13,872 nucleotides of DNA, taken from Streptomyces sp. NRRL WC-3549 (GTDB lineage Bacteria > Actinomycetota > Actinomycetes > Streptomycetales > Streptomycetaceae). The translations under genes were made by a program, and so were the position numbers. Below the pieces are notes generated by a model that ran no database searches, was not told the DNA's origin, and worked only from the letters and a program-made list of their open reading frames with translations. Positions 1 through 7,960 of this stretch are shown piece by piece. Every line of letters starts with the position of its first letter. Positions within the stretch are counted from its first letter, which is position 1. The stretch covers positions 13,486-27,357 of the forward strand of contig NZ_KL585398.1 of assembly GCF_000721935.1 (NCBI RefSeq), in the 5' to 3' direction.

Positions 1-2091
1 GGCCGGGACCACGCCGCCGGCCACCGCCCGGCGGCGCGGAGCCGCCGTACCGGTCCAGCAGGTGCCCCGCCGGGTCACCAGGCGGCGGAGCCAGAGTTCG
101 GTGGAGGCCAGGTCGGCCAGGCCGTCCAGGGGCAGCGGTTCGCCCTCGGAGGCCGCGCGCAGGGCCTTGCGTACGACGCGGGCCTCGATCAGGCCCGCGT
201 CCGCCAGCAGCGGGGCGTCGAAGAGGGCGATCAGTTCCGGGAGCGCGGTGCGCAGACCGATGCGGCCCGCCGCGTTCGCCGTGGCCTGCGACGGGGCGCC
301 CCAGCCGGGCGGCAGGTCGTGGATGCCGGCGCCCGCGAGCACCCGGCGCAGGATCGCGGCCCGGGCGCCCGGCTGGACCCGCAGCGACTCGGGCAGCGCG
401 CGGGCCGCCCGGACGACCTGGTTGTCGAGGAACGGGGCGTGCAGCCGCTGGCTGCGGACCTCCGCCGCCTGTTCCAGGATGCGCTGGTCGGCCGCGTGCC
501 GGGCCAGGGCCGCGCGGGCCCGGGCCTCGCCCGGGCGCTGCACCGAGGCGGGGCGGATCGCCGCGCCCTGCAGCCGAACCGATACTTCGGCGAGCGCCTC
601 CCCGGTGAGCCAGCGGGCGGCCGGGCCCGGCCGGGACCAGGTGAGGGCGGCGAGCGAGGCCTCGGCGGGGGTGTCGAGACCGGGTGCGAAGCGGTTGGCG
701 TCGGGCAGCAGTCCGGCGGCCTCCTCCAGACCCGTGCGGTAGGAGGTGCGGGCCAGCCTGCGGGCGGCGCGGTAGACGGACAGCGGGACGAACAGGGAGT
801 GGGCCAGGGGGCCTTCGGCCCGGGCGAGCGCGGCGACGGGCCGCAGGAGATGGCGTCTGCGCCGGTCCATGAGGAGGTCGGCCAGCCGGGCCGGATGGGC
901 GTCGAGCACCTGCCGCGCGCCGTGCCCGACGAAGTGGTCGGCGCTGCCCGCGGCCAGCCGGCGGCGGTGGCGTTCGGCGACGACGAGCGACGGCGCCGGT
1001 TCGTCGGTGAGCGGGCCGCTCTCCAGGGCGGCGTACGGCAGGGCCTCCTCGCCCGCGGCGACGACGACGTGGTGCAGCCGCGGGTCGGCCGCGATGGCGC
1101 GGGCGCGTTCCAGCTCGTCCTCGTGGCCCTGGGCGGAGAGGTCGTTGAACGTGACGGCGAGCAGCCGCTCCCCCGCGCCCGTGCCGTGGCCGAGGACGGT
1201 GCCGGGCAGCCCCGGCAGTCCGGCGGCCAGCAGCGCGAGGGTGGCGGACGCGCTGCCCCCGGAGAGGTCCGAACCGATACCGGGCACCGGTGCCCCCCGG
1301 GCCGCGCGGCGGTCGGCGGGCCCCATCCCCGGGACCGGCCCGGGGTCGGGCGGCAGGGTGGCCGGGGCGTGCCGGGGGGCGGTGAGCCGGGCCCGCACGG
1401 CGTCGACCAGCGCGTCCCGGACGCCTTCGACCGCGCTCACCGGGTCGGTCTGGGGTGCGGCGACGGCGAGCGAGGCCACCGCCTCGTAACCGGCGACCTC
1501 CCGCGACCCCTCACGGAGGATCAGCGCGTGGCCCGGCGGGACCCGCTTCACGCCCTCGTACGGGGTGCCGTCGCCCAGCGCCTCGGGCGACTCGGGGCAG
1601 GCGAGCAGGGCGGCCAGGTGGCCGATGTCGAGTTGGGCCTCGATGAGGTCGGCGAGGGGGAGGGCAGCGGTGGCGTACGCGGTGCCGTTGGCCCAGGGGG
1701 TGTGGAAGACGGGCCGGGCCCCGGCGAGGTCGCCTGCGACGGTGACGCGGCGGCCGATCTGGACGACGGCCGTGTAACTGCCCGGCCAGGCGGTGAGATG
1801 GCGCAGGGCCCCGCCCCGGGCGGCGAGCAGGCCCACCCGCAGCTGTTCGTCGGTGGCGCCGCAACAGCCCAGTACCGCGAGGCGGGTGGCGGGGGCGCCC
1901 TCCGGACCCGGGGCCGTGACGACCCGCACCTCGTCGGGGCGCCAGTCGCCGACGGCCCACAGCGGGTCCGGGTCGCCCCACAGGAGTTGGGAGCCCACCG
2001 GCTGGATCGTGCGCCCCTCGTCCCGGCTGCCGACCGCGCCCACGGTGCCGAAGCTCGCGGCGATACTGCTCCACCCCACCAACCAACGCAC
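1..2091 (-). CDS. Asparagine-synthase-related protein, lasso-peptide macrolactam-cyclase-like (3' end beyond window)
   Basis: This frame is open for 697 codons from a GTG at 2091 down to base 1, so the C-terminus is missing. The start is supported by GGAGG (complement of 2097-2101) five bases upstream, and the protein opens MRWLVGWSS. The N-terminal ~200 residues resemble the Ntn glutaminase half of asparagine synthetases (WPGSYTAVV, then GDLAGARPVF), but no Cys follows the initiator Met, so glutamine hydrolysis is not expected. The ATP-pyrophosphatase loop is SDLSGGSASA, with SGGSAS at residues 277-282. A late HAPFLDNQVVRAARALP segment near residue 550 matches the AsnB synthetase domain. A Cys-less AsnB fold that adenylates a carboxylate and forms an amide is the pattern of lasso-peptide cyclases (albusnodin/ikarugamycin-type annotations in Streptomyces). 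That function is inferred: no lasso precursor or leader protease is visible here. A diverged asparagine synthetase is the alternative. Confidence 0.85.
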   Translation of the reverse strand, partial: MRWLVGWSSIAASFGTVGAVGSRDEGRTIQPVGSQLLWGDPDPLWAVGDWRPDEVRVVTAPGPEGAPATRLAVLGCCGATDEQLRVGLLAARGGALRHLTAWPGSYTAVVQIGRRVTVAGDLAGARPVFHTPWANGTAYATAALPLADLIEAQLDIGHLAALLACPESPEALGDGTPYEGVKRVPPGHALILREGSREVAGYEAVASLAVAAPQTDPVSAVEGVRDALVDAVRARLTAPRHAPATLPPDPGPVPGMGPADRRAARGAPVPGIGSDLSGGSASATLALLAAGLPGLPGTVLGHGTGAGERLLAVTFNDLSAQGHEDELERARAIAADPRLHHVVVAAGEEALPYAALESGPLTDEPAPSLVVAERHRRRLAAGSADHFVGHGARQVLDAHPARLADLLMDRRRRHLLRPVAALARAEGPLAHSLFVPLSVYRAARRLARTSYRTGLEEAAGLLPDANRFAPGLDTPAEASLAALTWSRPGPAARWLTGEALAEVSVRLQGAAIRPASVQRPGEARARAALARHAADQRILEQAAEVRSQRLHAPFLDNQVVRAARALPESLRVQPGARAAILRRVLAGAGIHDLPPGWGAPSQATANAAGRIGLRTALPELIALFDAPLLADAGLIEARVVRKALRAASEGEPLPLDGLADLASTELWLRRLVTRRGTCWTGTAAPRRRAVAGGVVPA

Positions 2092-2553
2092 CGCCGCCTC
2101 CACAGGCTGTGGACGAACCGGCGCACCAGGACCAGGGGAACGCCGCTGCGGGACATGCTGCCACGACAACGGCGGCGGGGAGGGGGTACGGGCGGCGCAC
2201 ACCGGATGCGCATGCGCCCCTGGCAAACGCCCGGCTGCGGTCCCCCGGCCCACCGGTAACGGAGGTACCCCCTCCGGAAGTTGGCCCGCACAGCCCCTGC
2301 GCGCGGCGCGTCGGCCCTCCCGGCACCAGACCGGATCCGGCCAGATTCGGGGCGCCGCCGAACGACGGGACCGACCATCGGAATCCGGCCAATCTCTGCT
2401 CGTGCCGCAACCGCGCGATCCGCTCCCGGGGGCCTCCGGGGACGCTCCGGGCGGAAGCGGCCCATGGCGGCCCGGGACGTCAGACGTACCGGCCGGCGCA
2501 TCCCCCCGGTGCGCCGGCCGGCCCGCCCTCCCCCCGTGGTACCGCTCAAGGCA

Positions 2554-2586
2554 CGGCCCGGGAGGTGTGCTTCACCTCCCGGGCCG
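2554..2586. terminator. Perfect 14-bp inverted repeat, terminator-like hairpin
   Basis: The left arm 2554-2567 (CGGCCCGGGAGGTG) and right arm 2573-2586 are exact reverse complements around a 5-base loop (TGCTT). There is no U-tract on either side, which is common for actinobacterial terminators. No gene clearly ends next to it, so it may insulate the two divergent promoters, end an unrecognised small transcript, or act otherwise. Confidence 0.45.
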
Positions 2587-2871
2587 GTTCGCCGCCCGCG
2601 GGGATTGGAGCGGCGGTCTCCCCCAGCCCGCTGAGTCCAGTGCAGCGGGCCGACCCACGCAGGACCAGCGAAGCGTCTGCGTCCTGGCCGGGCCAGAGCG
2701 CACGGCCGGGCGCACGGCCACACGCCAGGAGCACGACGTCCGGGCCCCGCGGCACGCCCCTGCGCACCCGGAGCGGGAGGCGGGCACGGCACGGCGGACC
2801 GGCGCGCGGCGGACCGGTACGCGCCACTCCGCCCCCGCGGGCAACTTTCCCGCCATCCGGACGACTGCCCC

Positions 2872-2900
2872 TTAACGGTAGGGATGCGGCGAACTACGCT
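2872..2900 (+). promoter_or_regulatory. Possible sigma-70-type promoter of the NsdA-like regulator
   Basis: TTAACG (2872-2877), a 17-base spacer and TACGCT (2895-2900) fit a -35/-10 pair of the housekeeping type (TTGACA, TAnnnT). It lies in the most A/T-rich part of the intergenic region. The start codon is at 3059, so the implied 5' leader is about 150 bases. This is pattern-based only. Confidence 0.3.
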
Positions 2901-3058
2901 GTGTTTACTGATGTTCTCAGCAGAGCGGCATATTCCACGGGGCTCGGCCACATGCCTGTGCACCGGAGTGCCCGGGGCCGCACCTGGGGAGAACACGGTA
3001 CGAATGCCGCGCGCCCGTCGGGTGACGCGGCGGCCGTCTGTGTGTCGAGGGGTGACGC

Positions 3059-4585
3059 ATGTCCAGGGAGCAACGCGGGCCGAACGAGAAGCTCGGCACA
3101 GTTCTCGCCCTCGCGGGAATCAGCAACGCCGGCCTTGCCCGGCGGGTCAACGACCTCGGGGCGCAGCGCGGTCTGACACTTCGTTACGACAAGACCTCGG
3201 TGGCCCGGTGGGTCGCCAAGGGAATGGTGCCGCAGGGCGCCGCGCCCCATCTCATCGCCGCGGCGATAGGGGCCAAACTCGGCCGTCCCGTGCCGCTGCA
3301 CGAGATCGGGCTGGCCGACGCCGATCCGGCGCCGGAGGTGGGGCTGGCGTTCCCCCGGGACGTGGGCGAGGCGGTGCGTTCGGCGACGGATCTGTACCGG
3401 CTGGATCCGGCCGGGCGTCGGGGTGGCGGGATCTGGCAGTCGCTGGCGGGCTCCTTCGCGGTGAGCGCGTACGCCACGCCGGCCTCCCGGTGGCTCATCA
3501 CCCCCGCCGACCCCTCGGTCGCCCGGGACTCCACGGCCGCCCAGGACGCGCTCCTCGGTACCCAGGGCGCACCCGGGGCGCACGGCGTGGCCGTGTCCGC
3601 CGGGCTGTCCGCGGGGGTGCCCGCGCAGCCGGGACCGGACGCGGCGCCCGACGCCTCGGCCTCGCTCCTGCGGGTCGGCCACAGCGACGTGGCCAAGCTG
3701 CGCGAGGCGGCCCAGGACGCCCGCCGCTGGGACTCCAAGTACGGCGGAGGGGACTGGCGCTCCTCGATGGTCCCGGAGTGCTTACGCGTCGACGCCGCAC
3801 CGCTGCTGCTGGGTTCGTACAGCGACGAGGTGGGCCGGGCCCTGTTCGGCGCGTCGGCCGAACTGACGCGGCTGGCCGGGTGGATGGCCTTCGACACCGG
3901 TCAGCAGGAGGCGGCCCAGCGCTACTACATCCAGGCCCTGCGCCTCGCCCGTGCCGCCGCCGACGTCCCGCTCGGGGGGTACGTCCTGGCGTCGATGTCG
4001 CTGCAGGCGACCTACCGGGGCTTCGCCGACGAGGGGGTGGACCTGGCGCAGGCGGCCGTCGAGCGCAATCGGGGCCTGGCCACCGCGCGGACCATGAGCT
4101 TCTTCCGGCTGGTGGAGGCGCGCGCCCACGCCAAGGCGGGCGACGCTCCGGCCGCGGGGGCCGCGCTCAGGGCGGCCGAGAGCTGGCTGGAGCGCTCCCG
4201 GGCGGGCGACTGCGACCCGACGTGGCTCGGTTTCTACTCGTACGACAGGTTCGCCGCCGACGCCGCCGAGTGCTACCGCGACCTGAAGGCGCCCCGGCAG
4301 GTGCGGCGCTTCACGGAGCAGGCCCTGTCCAGACCGACGGAGGAGTTCGTCCGCTCGCACGGCCTGCGGCTCGTGGTGTCGGCCGTCGCGGAGCTGGAGT
4401 CCGGCAACCTGGACGCGGCCTGCGCGGCGGGCACCCGCGCGGTCGAGGTGGCGGGACGTATCTCCTCCGCCCGCACCACGGAGTACGTGCGTGATCTGCT
4501 GCACCGGCTCGAACCGTACGGGGACGAGCCACGCGTCGCGGAGCTACGGGAGAGGGCGCGCCCCCTGCTGGTGGCCCCGGCGTAA
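3059..4585 (+). CDS. NsdA/NsdB-like regulator with HTH-like N-terminus and a TTA codon
   Basis: A 508-residue protein starts at ATG 3059 behind GAGGGG six to seven bases upstream. Residues ~8-75 ([20 protein letters not shown], then a [15 protein letters not shown] stretch and an [10 protein letters not shown] helix) look like an XRE-type DNA-binding or interaction domain. Residues ~220-500 are alpha-helical and TPR-like ([20 protein letters not shown], then [12 protein letters not shown]), as in the Streptomyces NsdA/NsdB family of negative regulators of differentiation and antibiotic production. A low-complexity Ala/Gly/Pro linker lies at ~165-205. Codon 242 (3782-3784) is TTA, so full translation should need the bldA tRNA. 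It is the only in-frame TTA I found in a genuine gene of this window. The gene stands alone, divergent from the AsnB-like gene. I assign it to the family by overall architecture. Its targets are unknown. Confidence 0.85.
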   Translation: MSREQRGPNEKLGTVLALAGISNAGLARRVNDLGAQRGLTLRYDKTSVARWVAKGMVPQGAAPHLIAAAIGAKLGRPVPLHEIGLADADPAPEVGLAFPRDVGEAVRSATDLYRLDPAGRRGGGIWQSLAGSFAVSAYATPASRWLITPADPSVARDSTAAQDALLGTQGAPGAHGVAVSAGLSAGVPAQPGPDAAPDASASLLRVGHSDVAKLREAAQDARRWDSKYGGGDWRSSMVPECLRVDAAPLLLGSYSDEVGRALFGASAELTRLAGWMAFDTGQQEAAQRYYIQALRLARAAADVPLGGYVLASMSLQATYRGFADEGVDLAQAAVERNRGLATARTMSFFRLVEARAHAKAGDAPAAGAALRAAESWLERSRAGDCDPTWLGFYSYDRFAADAAECYRDLKAPRQVRRFTEQALSRPTEEFVRSHGLRLVVSAVAELESGNLDAACAAGTRAVEVAGRISSARTTEYVRDLLHRLEPYGDEPRVAELRERARPLLVAPA

Positions 4586-4616
4586 GGGCCGCGCCCGGAT
4601 CGGCCGGCCGCCGGAA

Positions 4617-4647
4617 AGCGCCGGGGGCCGGACAGCGCCGGGGGCCG
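4617..4647. repeat. Tandem 14-bp direct repeat, period 17
   Basis: AGCGCCGGGGGCCG occurs at 4617-4630 and again at 4634-4647, separated by three bases. It lies in the very GC-rich 222-base gap after the regulator, 30 bases past its stop. The copies are G/C-biased and may simply be low-complexity sequence or part of a loosely folded terminator region. Confidence 0.4.
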
Positions 4648-4765
4648 CGCAGGCGGTGGCCCCCCGCGACCCGTGGCCCGCGCGGGCCGTGGGGGCGCCC
4701 GGCGCACCTGTCCGCGCGCGGAGCGCACCACCGCCACACGCCCGCGCGCCCCTGGTACGGGGCCG

Positions 4766-4788
4766 TTGTCAGTGGGGCGGTGCAGTAT
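4766..4788 (+). promoter_or_regulatory. recA-NDp / PafBC-like DNA-damage promoter motif
   Basis: TTGTCAGTG (4766-4774), eight bases, then CAGTAT (4783-4788). The actinobacterial LexA-independent DNA-damage promoter consensus is TTGTCRGTG-N8-TAnnnT. The first block matches at every position. The -10 block matches the A and final T but has C for the first T. A transcript starting near 4795 would carry a very short leader containing the GGGAGG ribosome-binding site of the ATG at 4808. No damage-inducibility is shown by sequence alone. Confidence 0.5.
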
Positions 4789-4807
4789 CGGGGTGGGAGG
4801 TGGCGTG

Positions 4808-6061
4808 ATGGCGACGCACGCGGCGTACGACTGCGACGTACTGGTGATCGGTGGGGGGATCGTCGGTCTGTCGAGCGCGTACGCGCTCACCCGCACCGCA
4901 CCCGGCACCAGGGTCACGGTGCTGGAGAAGGAACACGGCCCCCGCCACCGGTCCGGGCCGGGCGGCGGGATGGTCCACACCGGCATCCGGCACGCCCCGG
5001 GCTCGCTCCAGGCGCGCTGGACCGTGCGCGGCGCCGCGGAGCTGGCCGCCTTCTGCGCGGAGCACGGCATCACGCACACGGTGACCGGCAAGCTGATCGT
5101 GGCGACCGCCGGCACCGAGCTGCCCCGGCTGCACGGCCTGGTGCAGCGCGGCCGGGCCCACGGACTGCCCGTGCGGGAGCTGGGCCCCGCCCAGATCGCG
5201 GAGTACGAACCACGGGTGCGCGGACTGGCCGCGATCCGGGTCGGCACGGGCGGGGTGTGCGACTTCGCGGGGGTGGCCGCCCGCCTCGCCGCCGAGGTGG
5301 GCGACGCCGGCGGCCGGATCCGGTACGGCGCGGAGGTGGTCACCGTCGACCGGCGTCCCTGGGGGGTCGCGGTGCGGACGTCCGACGGCCGGGTGGTGCG
5401 GGCCCGCACCCTGGTGAACTGCGCGGGGCCGCACAGCGACCGGATCGCGCGTCTCGCCGGCGACGACCCGGGAGTGCGCAACGTCCTGCTGCGCGAGACG
5501 TCGTACGAGCTGACCGCACCCGACCAGGTGCGCGGACTGGTCCACCAGGTGCCGGACCCGGCGCTGCGGCACCCGGGGGCGCGGCTGACCCGTGGCCTCG
5601 ACGGCGTGGTCCGCGTCGGACCGGCCGCCGTGCCCGCCCGGGCCGAGGCGGGGTCCGTCCGGCCGGCCGGCCGTCTGCGCGAGCCGGCTTCCGTCCTGGG
5701 CCGCGCCGGCTCCTGGCCGGGCGCCCTGCGCCACCGCCGGCAGGAGGGCCAGGAGGCCCACGGCGCACCGGCGCGGCGGGCGGTCGCCCGGGCCGTCCGG
5801 CGGCTGCTGCCCGGGGTGACCGAGGACGACCTGCGCCCGTACCCGTCCGGAGCGCGGACGCAGGCGGTCCTGCGGGACGGCACCCCGGTGGACGACTTCC
5901 TGCTCCGGGACGCCCCGCACGCCGTCCATGTGCTGCACGCCCCGGCGACCGCCGCCACCGCCTCGCTGCCCCTGGGGAGGGAGGTGGCGCGGCGTGCCCT
6001 GCTGCGGGCGCGGGCGACGGGGTGGAGGCCGCCCGCCGTAGAATCGGGTCATTGTGTCTGA
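4808..6061 (+). CDS. FAD-dependent oxidoreductase, L-2-hydroxyglutarate oxidase family, with altered active-site motifs
   Basis: The 417-residue protein starts at ATG 4808 with GGAGG seven bases upstream. A GTG at 4805 is an in-frame alternative. Residues 11-20 (VLVIGGGIVG) form the GxGxxG dinucleotide fold and E40 in VTVLEKE should bind the FAD ribose. The DAO-fold continues through LVNCAGPHSD (202-211) to a C-terminal RDGTPVDDFLL and ATAATASLPLGREVARRAL, as in L-2-hydroxyglutarate oxidases (LhgO/L2HGDH), which oxidise L-2-hydroxyglutarate to 2-oxoglutarate. Several motifs usual in that family differ: RNSGVIHSGIYY has become PGGGMVHTGIRH (H57 kept), RGEYYEL has become RETSYEL, HLTRG has become RLTRG, and GPNAV has become GPAAV. 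A changed substrate or weakened activity is therefore likely. The comparison motifs are from memory. The gene is convergent with nadE, with 65 bases between them. Confidence 0.8.
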   Translation: MATHAAYDCDVLVIGGGIVGLSSAYALTRTAPGTRVTVLEKEHGPRHRSGPGGGMVHTGIRHAPGSLQARWTVRGAAELAAFCAEHGITHTVTGKLIVATAGTELPRLHGLVQRGRAHGLPVRELGPAQIAEYEPRVRGLAAIRVGTGGVCDFAGVAARLAAEVGDAGGRIRYGAEVVTVDRRPWGVAVRTSDGRVVRARTLVNCAGPHSDRIARLAGDDPGVRNVLLRETSYELTAPDQVRGLVHQVPDPALRHPGARLTRGLDGVVRVGPAAVPARAEAGSVRPAGRLREPASVLGRAGSWPGALRHRRQEGQEAHGAPARRAVARAVRRLLPGVTEDDLRPYPSGARTQAVLRDGTPVDDFLLRDAPHAVHVLHAPATAATASLPLGREVARRALLRARATGWRPPAVESGHCV

Positions 6062-6102
6062 GCCTGTGAACCCCACCCCCAAGTCCCCCGGCGTCGCGGC
6101 GG

Positions 6103-6125
6103 GCCCGGCACCGGCCGGTGCGGGC
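6103..6125. terminator. Hairpin between convergent genes, probable bidirectional terminator
   Basis: A perfect 14-bp palindrome GCACCGGCCGGTGC (6108-6121) is extended by GCCC (6103-6106) pairing with GGGC (6122-6125) if G6107 is bulged. It lies in the 65-base gap between the stop of the FAD oxidoreductase (plus) and the stop of nadE (minus), where a shared terminator is expected. There is no U-tract. Confidence 0.5.
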
Positions 6126-6126
6126 G

Positions 6127-7881
6127 TCAGCCCGACTCGCGCCACCGGCTGGTGATCGGCAGCCGGCGGTCCTTGCCGAAGCCCTTCGGCGAGATCTTCG
6201 TGCCCGGCGGGTACTGCCGCCGCTTGTACTCCGCCGCGTCCACCATCCGCAGCGTCTTCGTCACCAGCTCCACGTCGAACCCGGCCGCCACGATCGCGTC
6301 CAGGCCCTGGTCCCGGTCGACGTACAGCTCCAGGATCCGGTCCAGCACGTCGTAGTCCGGCAGCGAGTCCGTGTCCACCTGGTCCGGGCGCAGTTCGGCG
6401 CTCGGCGGCTTGGTGATGGAGGCCTCCGGGATCGGCGGGGTCTGCCCGCGCTCCTCGGCGGCGCGGTTGCGCCACTTCGCGAGGCGGAAGACCGACGTCT
6501 TGTACACGTCCTTGATCGGCCCGTACGCGCCGACCGAGTCGCCGTAGAGCGTGGAGTAACCGACCGCCAGCTCCGACTTGTTGCCCGGCGCCAGCACGAT
6601 CTGGCCCTCCTGGTTGGAGATCGCCATCAGCGTCGTGCCGCGCAGCCGGGACTGGAGGTTCTCCTCGGCCAGACCGGTCAGCCCCAGAGCGCCCATGTAC
6701 GCGTCGAACATCGCCTCGATCGACACGGTGCGGTAGTTCAGTCCGGTGCGCCGGGCCAGTTCGGCCGCGTCGCCCTTGGAGTGGTCCGAGGAGTACTTCG
6801 AGGGCATCGAGACGCCGTACACGTTCTCCGCGCCCAGCGCGTCGCAGGCGATCGCCGCGACCAGCGCCGAGTCGATGCCGCCCGACAACCCGATGAGGAC
6901 GCTGCGGAATCCGTTCTTCGCGGCGTACGCCCGCAGGCCCACCACCAGCGCCGAGTACAGCTCCTCGTCGTCGTCGAGCCGTTCGGCGTACCCGCCCGCG
7001 AGCTCCGGCTCGTACGCCGGGAGGGGGTCCGCGGACAGCACCACGTGGTCGATGCGCAGGCCGTCGTCGACGATCCCGGACGGTGCCTCGGCCGCCGCGG
7101 CGGGCAGTTCCAGGTCCAGGATCACGCTGCCCTCGGAGAACTGAGGGGCACGGGCGAGCACCTCGCCGTCCTTGTCGACGACGATCGAGTCCCCGTCGAA
7201 GACCAGCTCGTCCTGTCCGCCCGTCATCGCCAGGTACGCGGTCGTGCAGCCCGCCTCCCGGGCGCGCCTGCGGACCAGTTCGAGCCGGGTGTCGTCCTTG
7301 TCGCGCTCGTACGGCGACGCGTTGACCGACAGCAGCAGCCCGGCACCCGCGGACCGGGTGGCCGGGACACGGCCGCCGTCCTGCCACAGGTCCTCGCAGA
7401 TCGCGAGCGCCACGTCGATGCCGTGCACCCGCACCACGGGCATCGAGTCGCCCGGCACGAAGTAGCGGAACTCGTCGAAGACGCCGTAGTTGGGCAGGTG
7501 GTGCTTGGCGAAGTCCAGCGCCACCTCCCCGCGGTGCAGCACGGCCGCCGCGTTGCGCGGGGACCCCGCGGGCTGCCCGTAGCGGGCCGCGGGGTGCTCC
7601 GAGCGGTCGAGGTAGCCCACGACGACCGGCAGTTCACCGAAACCCTCGTCGGCGAGGCGGGCGGCCAGTGCGCGCAGCGCCTGACGGGACGCCTCGACGA
7701 AGGACGAGCGCAGGGCCAGGTCCTCGACGGGATAGCCGGTCAGCACCATCTCGGGGAACGCCACCAGGTGGGCGCCCTGCTCGGCGGCGTGCCGGGTCCA
7801 GTGGACGACCGACTCGCTGTTGCCGGCGAGGTCGCCCACGGTGGAGTCGATCTGATTCAGTGCGAGACGTAGTTGAGGCAC
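6127..7881 (-). CDS. nadE: Glutamine-dependent NAD+ synthetase
   Basis: The 584-residue protein catalyses the last step of NAD+ biosynthesis, amidating deamido-NAD+ with ammonia from glutamine in the cytosol. The N-terminal nitrilase-type glutaminase domain (~1-265) shows the Glu-Lys-Cys triad: E44 in AFPEMVLTGYP, K126 in DFAKHHLPNYGVFDE and C162 in AICEDLWQDGG. The C-terminal synthetase domain (~305-584) has the ATP-pyrophosphatase loop LSGGIDSALV (SGGIDS 333-338), then PGNKSELAVGYSTLYGD and KDVYKTSVFRLA. The ending GFGKDRRLPITSRWRESG is typical. The start is a GTG at 7881, placed by the conserved opening PQLRLALNQID. Only a weak GGGA lies upstream, and the -10-like TACACT ends seven bases before the GTG, so the mRNA may be leaderless. 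The gene appears complete with all key residues. In S. coelicolor nadE also lies near glnA2, as far as I recall. Confidence 0.97.
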   Translation of the reverse strand: MPQLRLALNQIDSTVGDLAGNSESVVHWTRHAAEQGAHLVAFPEMVLTGYPVEDLALRSSFVEASRQALRALAARLADEGFGELPVVVGYLDRSEHPAARYGQPAGSPRNAAAVLHRGEVALDFAKHHLPNYGVFDEFRYFVPGDSMPVVRVHGIDVALAICEDLWQDGGRVPATRSAGAGLLLSVNASPYERDKDDTRLELVRRRAREAGCTTAYLAMTGGQDELVFDGDSIVVDKDGEVLARAPQFSEGSVILDLELPAAAAEAPSGIVDDGLRIDHVVLSADPLPAYEPELAGGYAERLDDDEELYSALVVGLRAYAAKNGFRSVLIGLSGGIDSALVAAIACDALGAENVYGVSMPSKYSSDHSKGDAAELARRTGLNYRTVSIEAMFDAYMGALGLTGLAEENLQSRLRGTTLMAISNQEGQIVLAPGNKSELAVGYSTLYGDSVGAYGPIKDVYKTSVFRLAKWRNRAAEERGQTPPIPEASITKPPSAELRPDQVDTDSLPDYDVLDRILELYVDRDQGLDAIVAAGFDVELVTKTLRMVDAAEYKRRQYPPGTKISPKGFGKDRRLPITSRWRESG

Positions 7882-7888
7882 GGTTCCC

Positions 7889-7918
7889 AGTGTAATCGTC
7901 TGATTGACACAATGTCCT
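7889..7918 (-). promoter_or_regulatory. Possible leaderless nadE promoter with overlapping dyad
   Basis: Reading the minus strand: AGGACA (7918-7913), an 18-base spacer and TACACT (7894-7889), followed by seven bases and then the nadE GTG at 7881. That spacing puts +1 at or next to the start codon. The same stretch (7890-7910) carries a bulged dyad, GTGTAATC and GATTGACAC around GTCT, which could be an operator for NAD-dependent control. No regulator can be named from sequence. Confidence 0.35.
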
Positions 7919-7954
7919 GGCGGGCCGCCGGGGTGTCTCCGGGAACCCGCCAGG
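7916..7954 (-). terminator. Probable terminator of the multicopper oxidase gene
   Basis: CCTGGCGGG (7916-7924) and CCCGCCAGG (7946-7954) are perfect 9-bp complements, with a 21-base loop that can fold further. It begins seven bases after the multicopper oxidase stop (TGA at 7963-7961 on the minus strand) and lies upstream of nadE. The oxidase and nadE are therefore probably separate transcription units despite sharing a strand. Confidence 0.5.
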
Positions 7955-7960
7955 CGCAGG

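Larger units (their letters stand above)
2092..3058. other. Long intergenic region between divergent genes
   Basis: About 970 bases separate the minus-strand AsnB-like gene from the plus-strand regulator. That is long for this kind of genome. All frames here give Arg/Pro/Gly/Ala-rich translations without recognisable domains, good ribosome-binding sites or consistent codon bias, so I call no gene. It holds a perfect hairpin (2554-2586), a possible promoter (2872-2900) and a relatively A/T-rich patch (about 2870-2940). I looked on the minus strand for a short lasso-type precursor and for tRNA-like cloverleafs and saw neither. Confidence 0.6.

Noticed and set aside
319..2259. 646-codon plus-strand open frame
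   Set aside because: It lies antisense to the AsnB-like gene and has a Gly/Arg/Ala-rich translation with no domains. Long antisense frames are expected in such GC-rich DNA.
2572..2856. Short minus-strand frames of 93-94 codons ending near the 2554-2586 hairpin
   Set aside because: There is no convincing ribosome-binding site, the composition is Arg/Pro/Ala-rich, and no motif is seen. Two overlapping frames are equally (un)likely, and neither resembles a lasso precursor.
4769..7387. 872-codon minus-strand open frame
   Set aside because: It runs antisense to the FAD oxidoreductase and out of frame through nadE. Composition is low-complexity Arg/Gly/Ala.
6118..7872. 584-codon plus-strand open frame opposite nadE
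   Set aside because: It is an antisense shadow of nadE. The translation is Arg/Val/Gly-rich and unlike any family, while the minus strand carries all NadE motifs.
7904..7909. Perfect TTGACA on the plus strand
   Set aside because: There is no matching -10 at proper spacing, and downstream on that strand is only the antisense of the multicopper oxidase gene.
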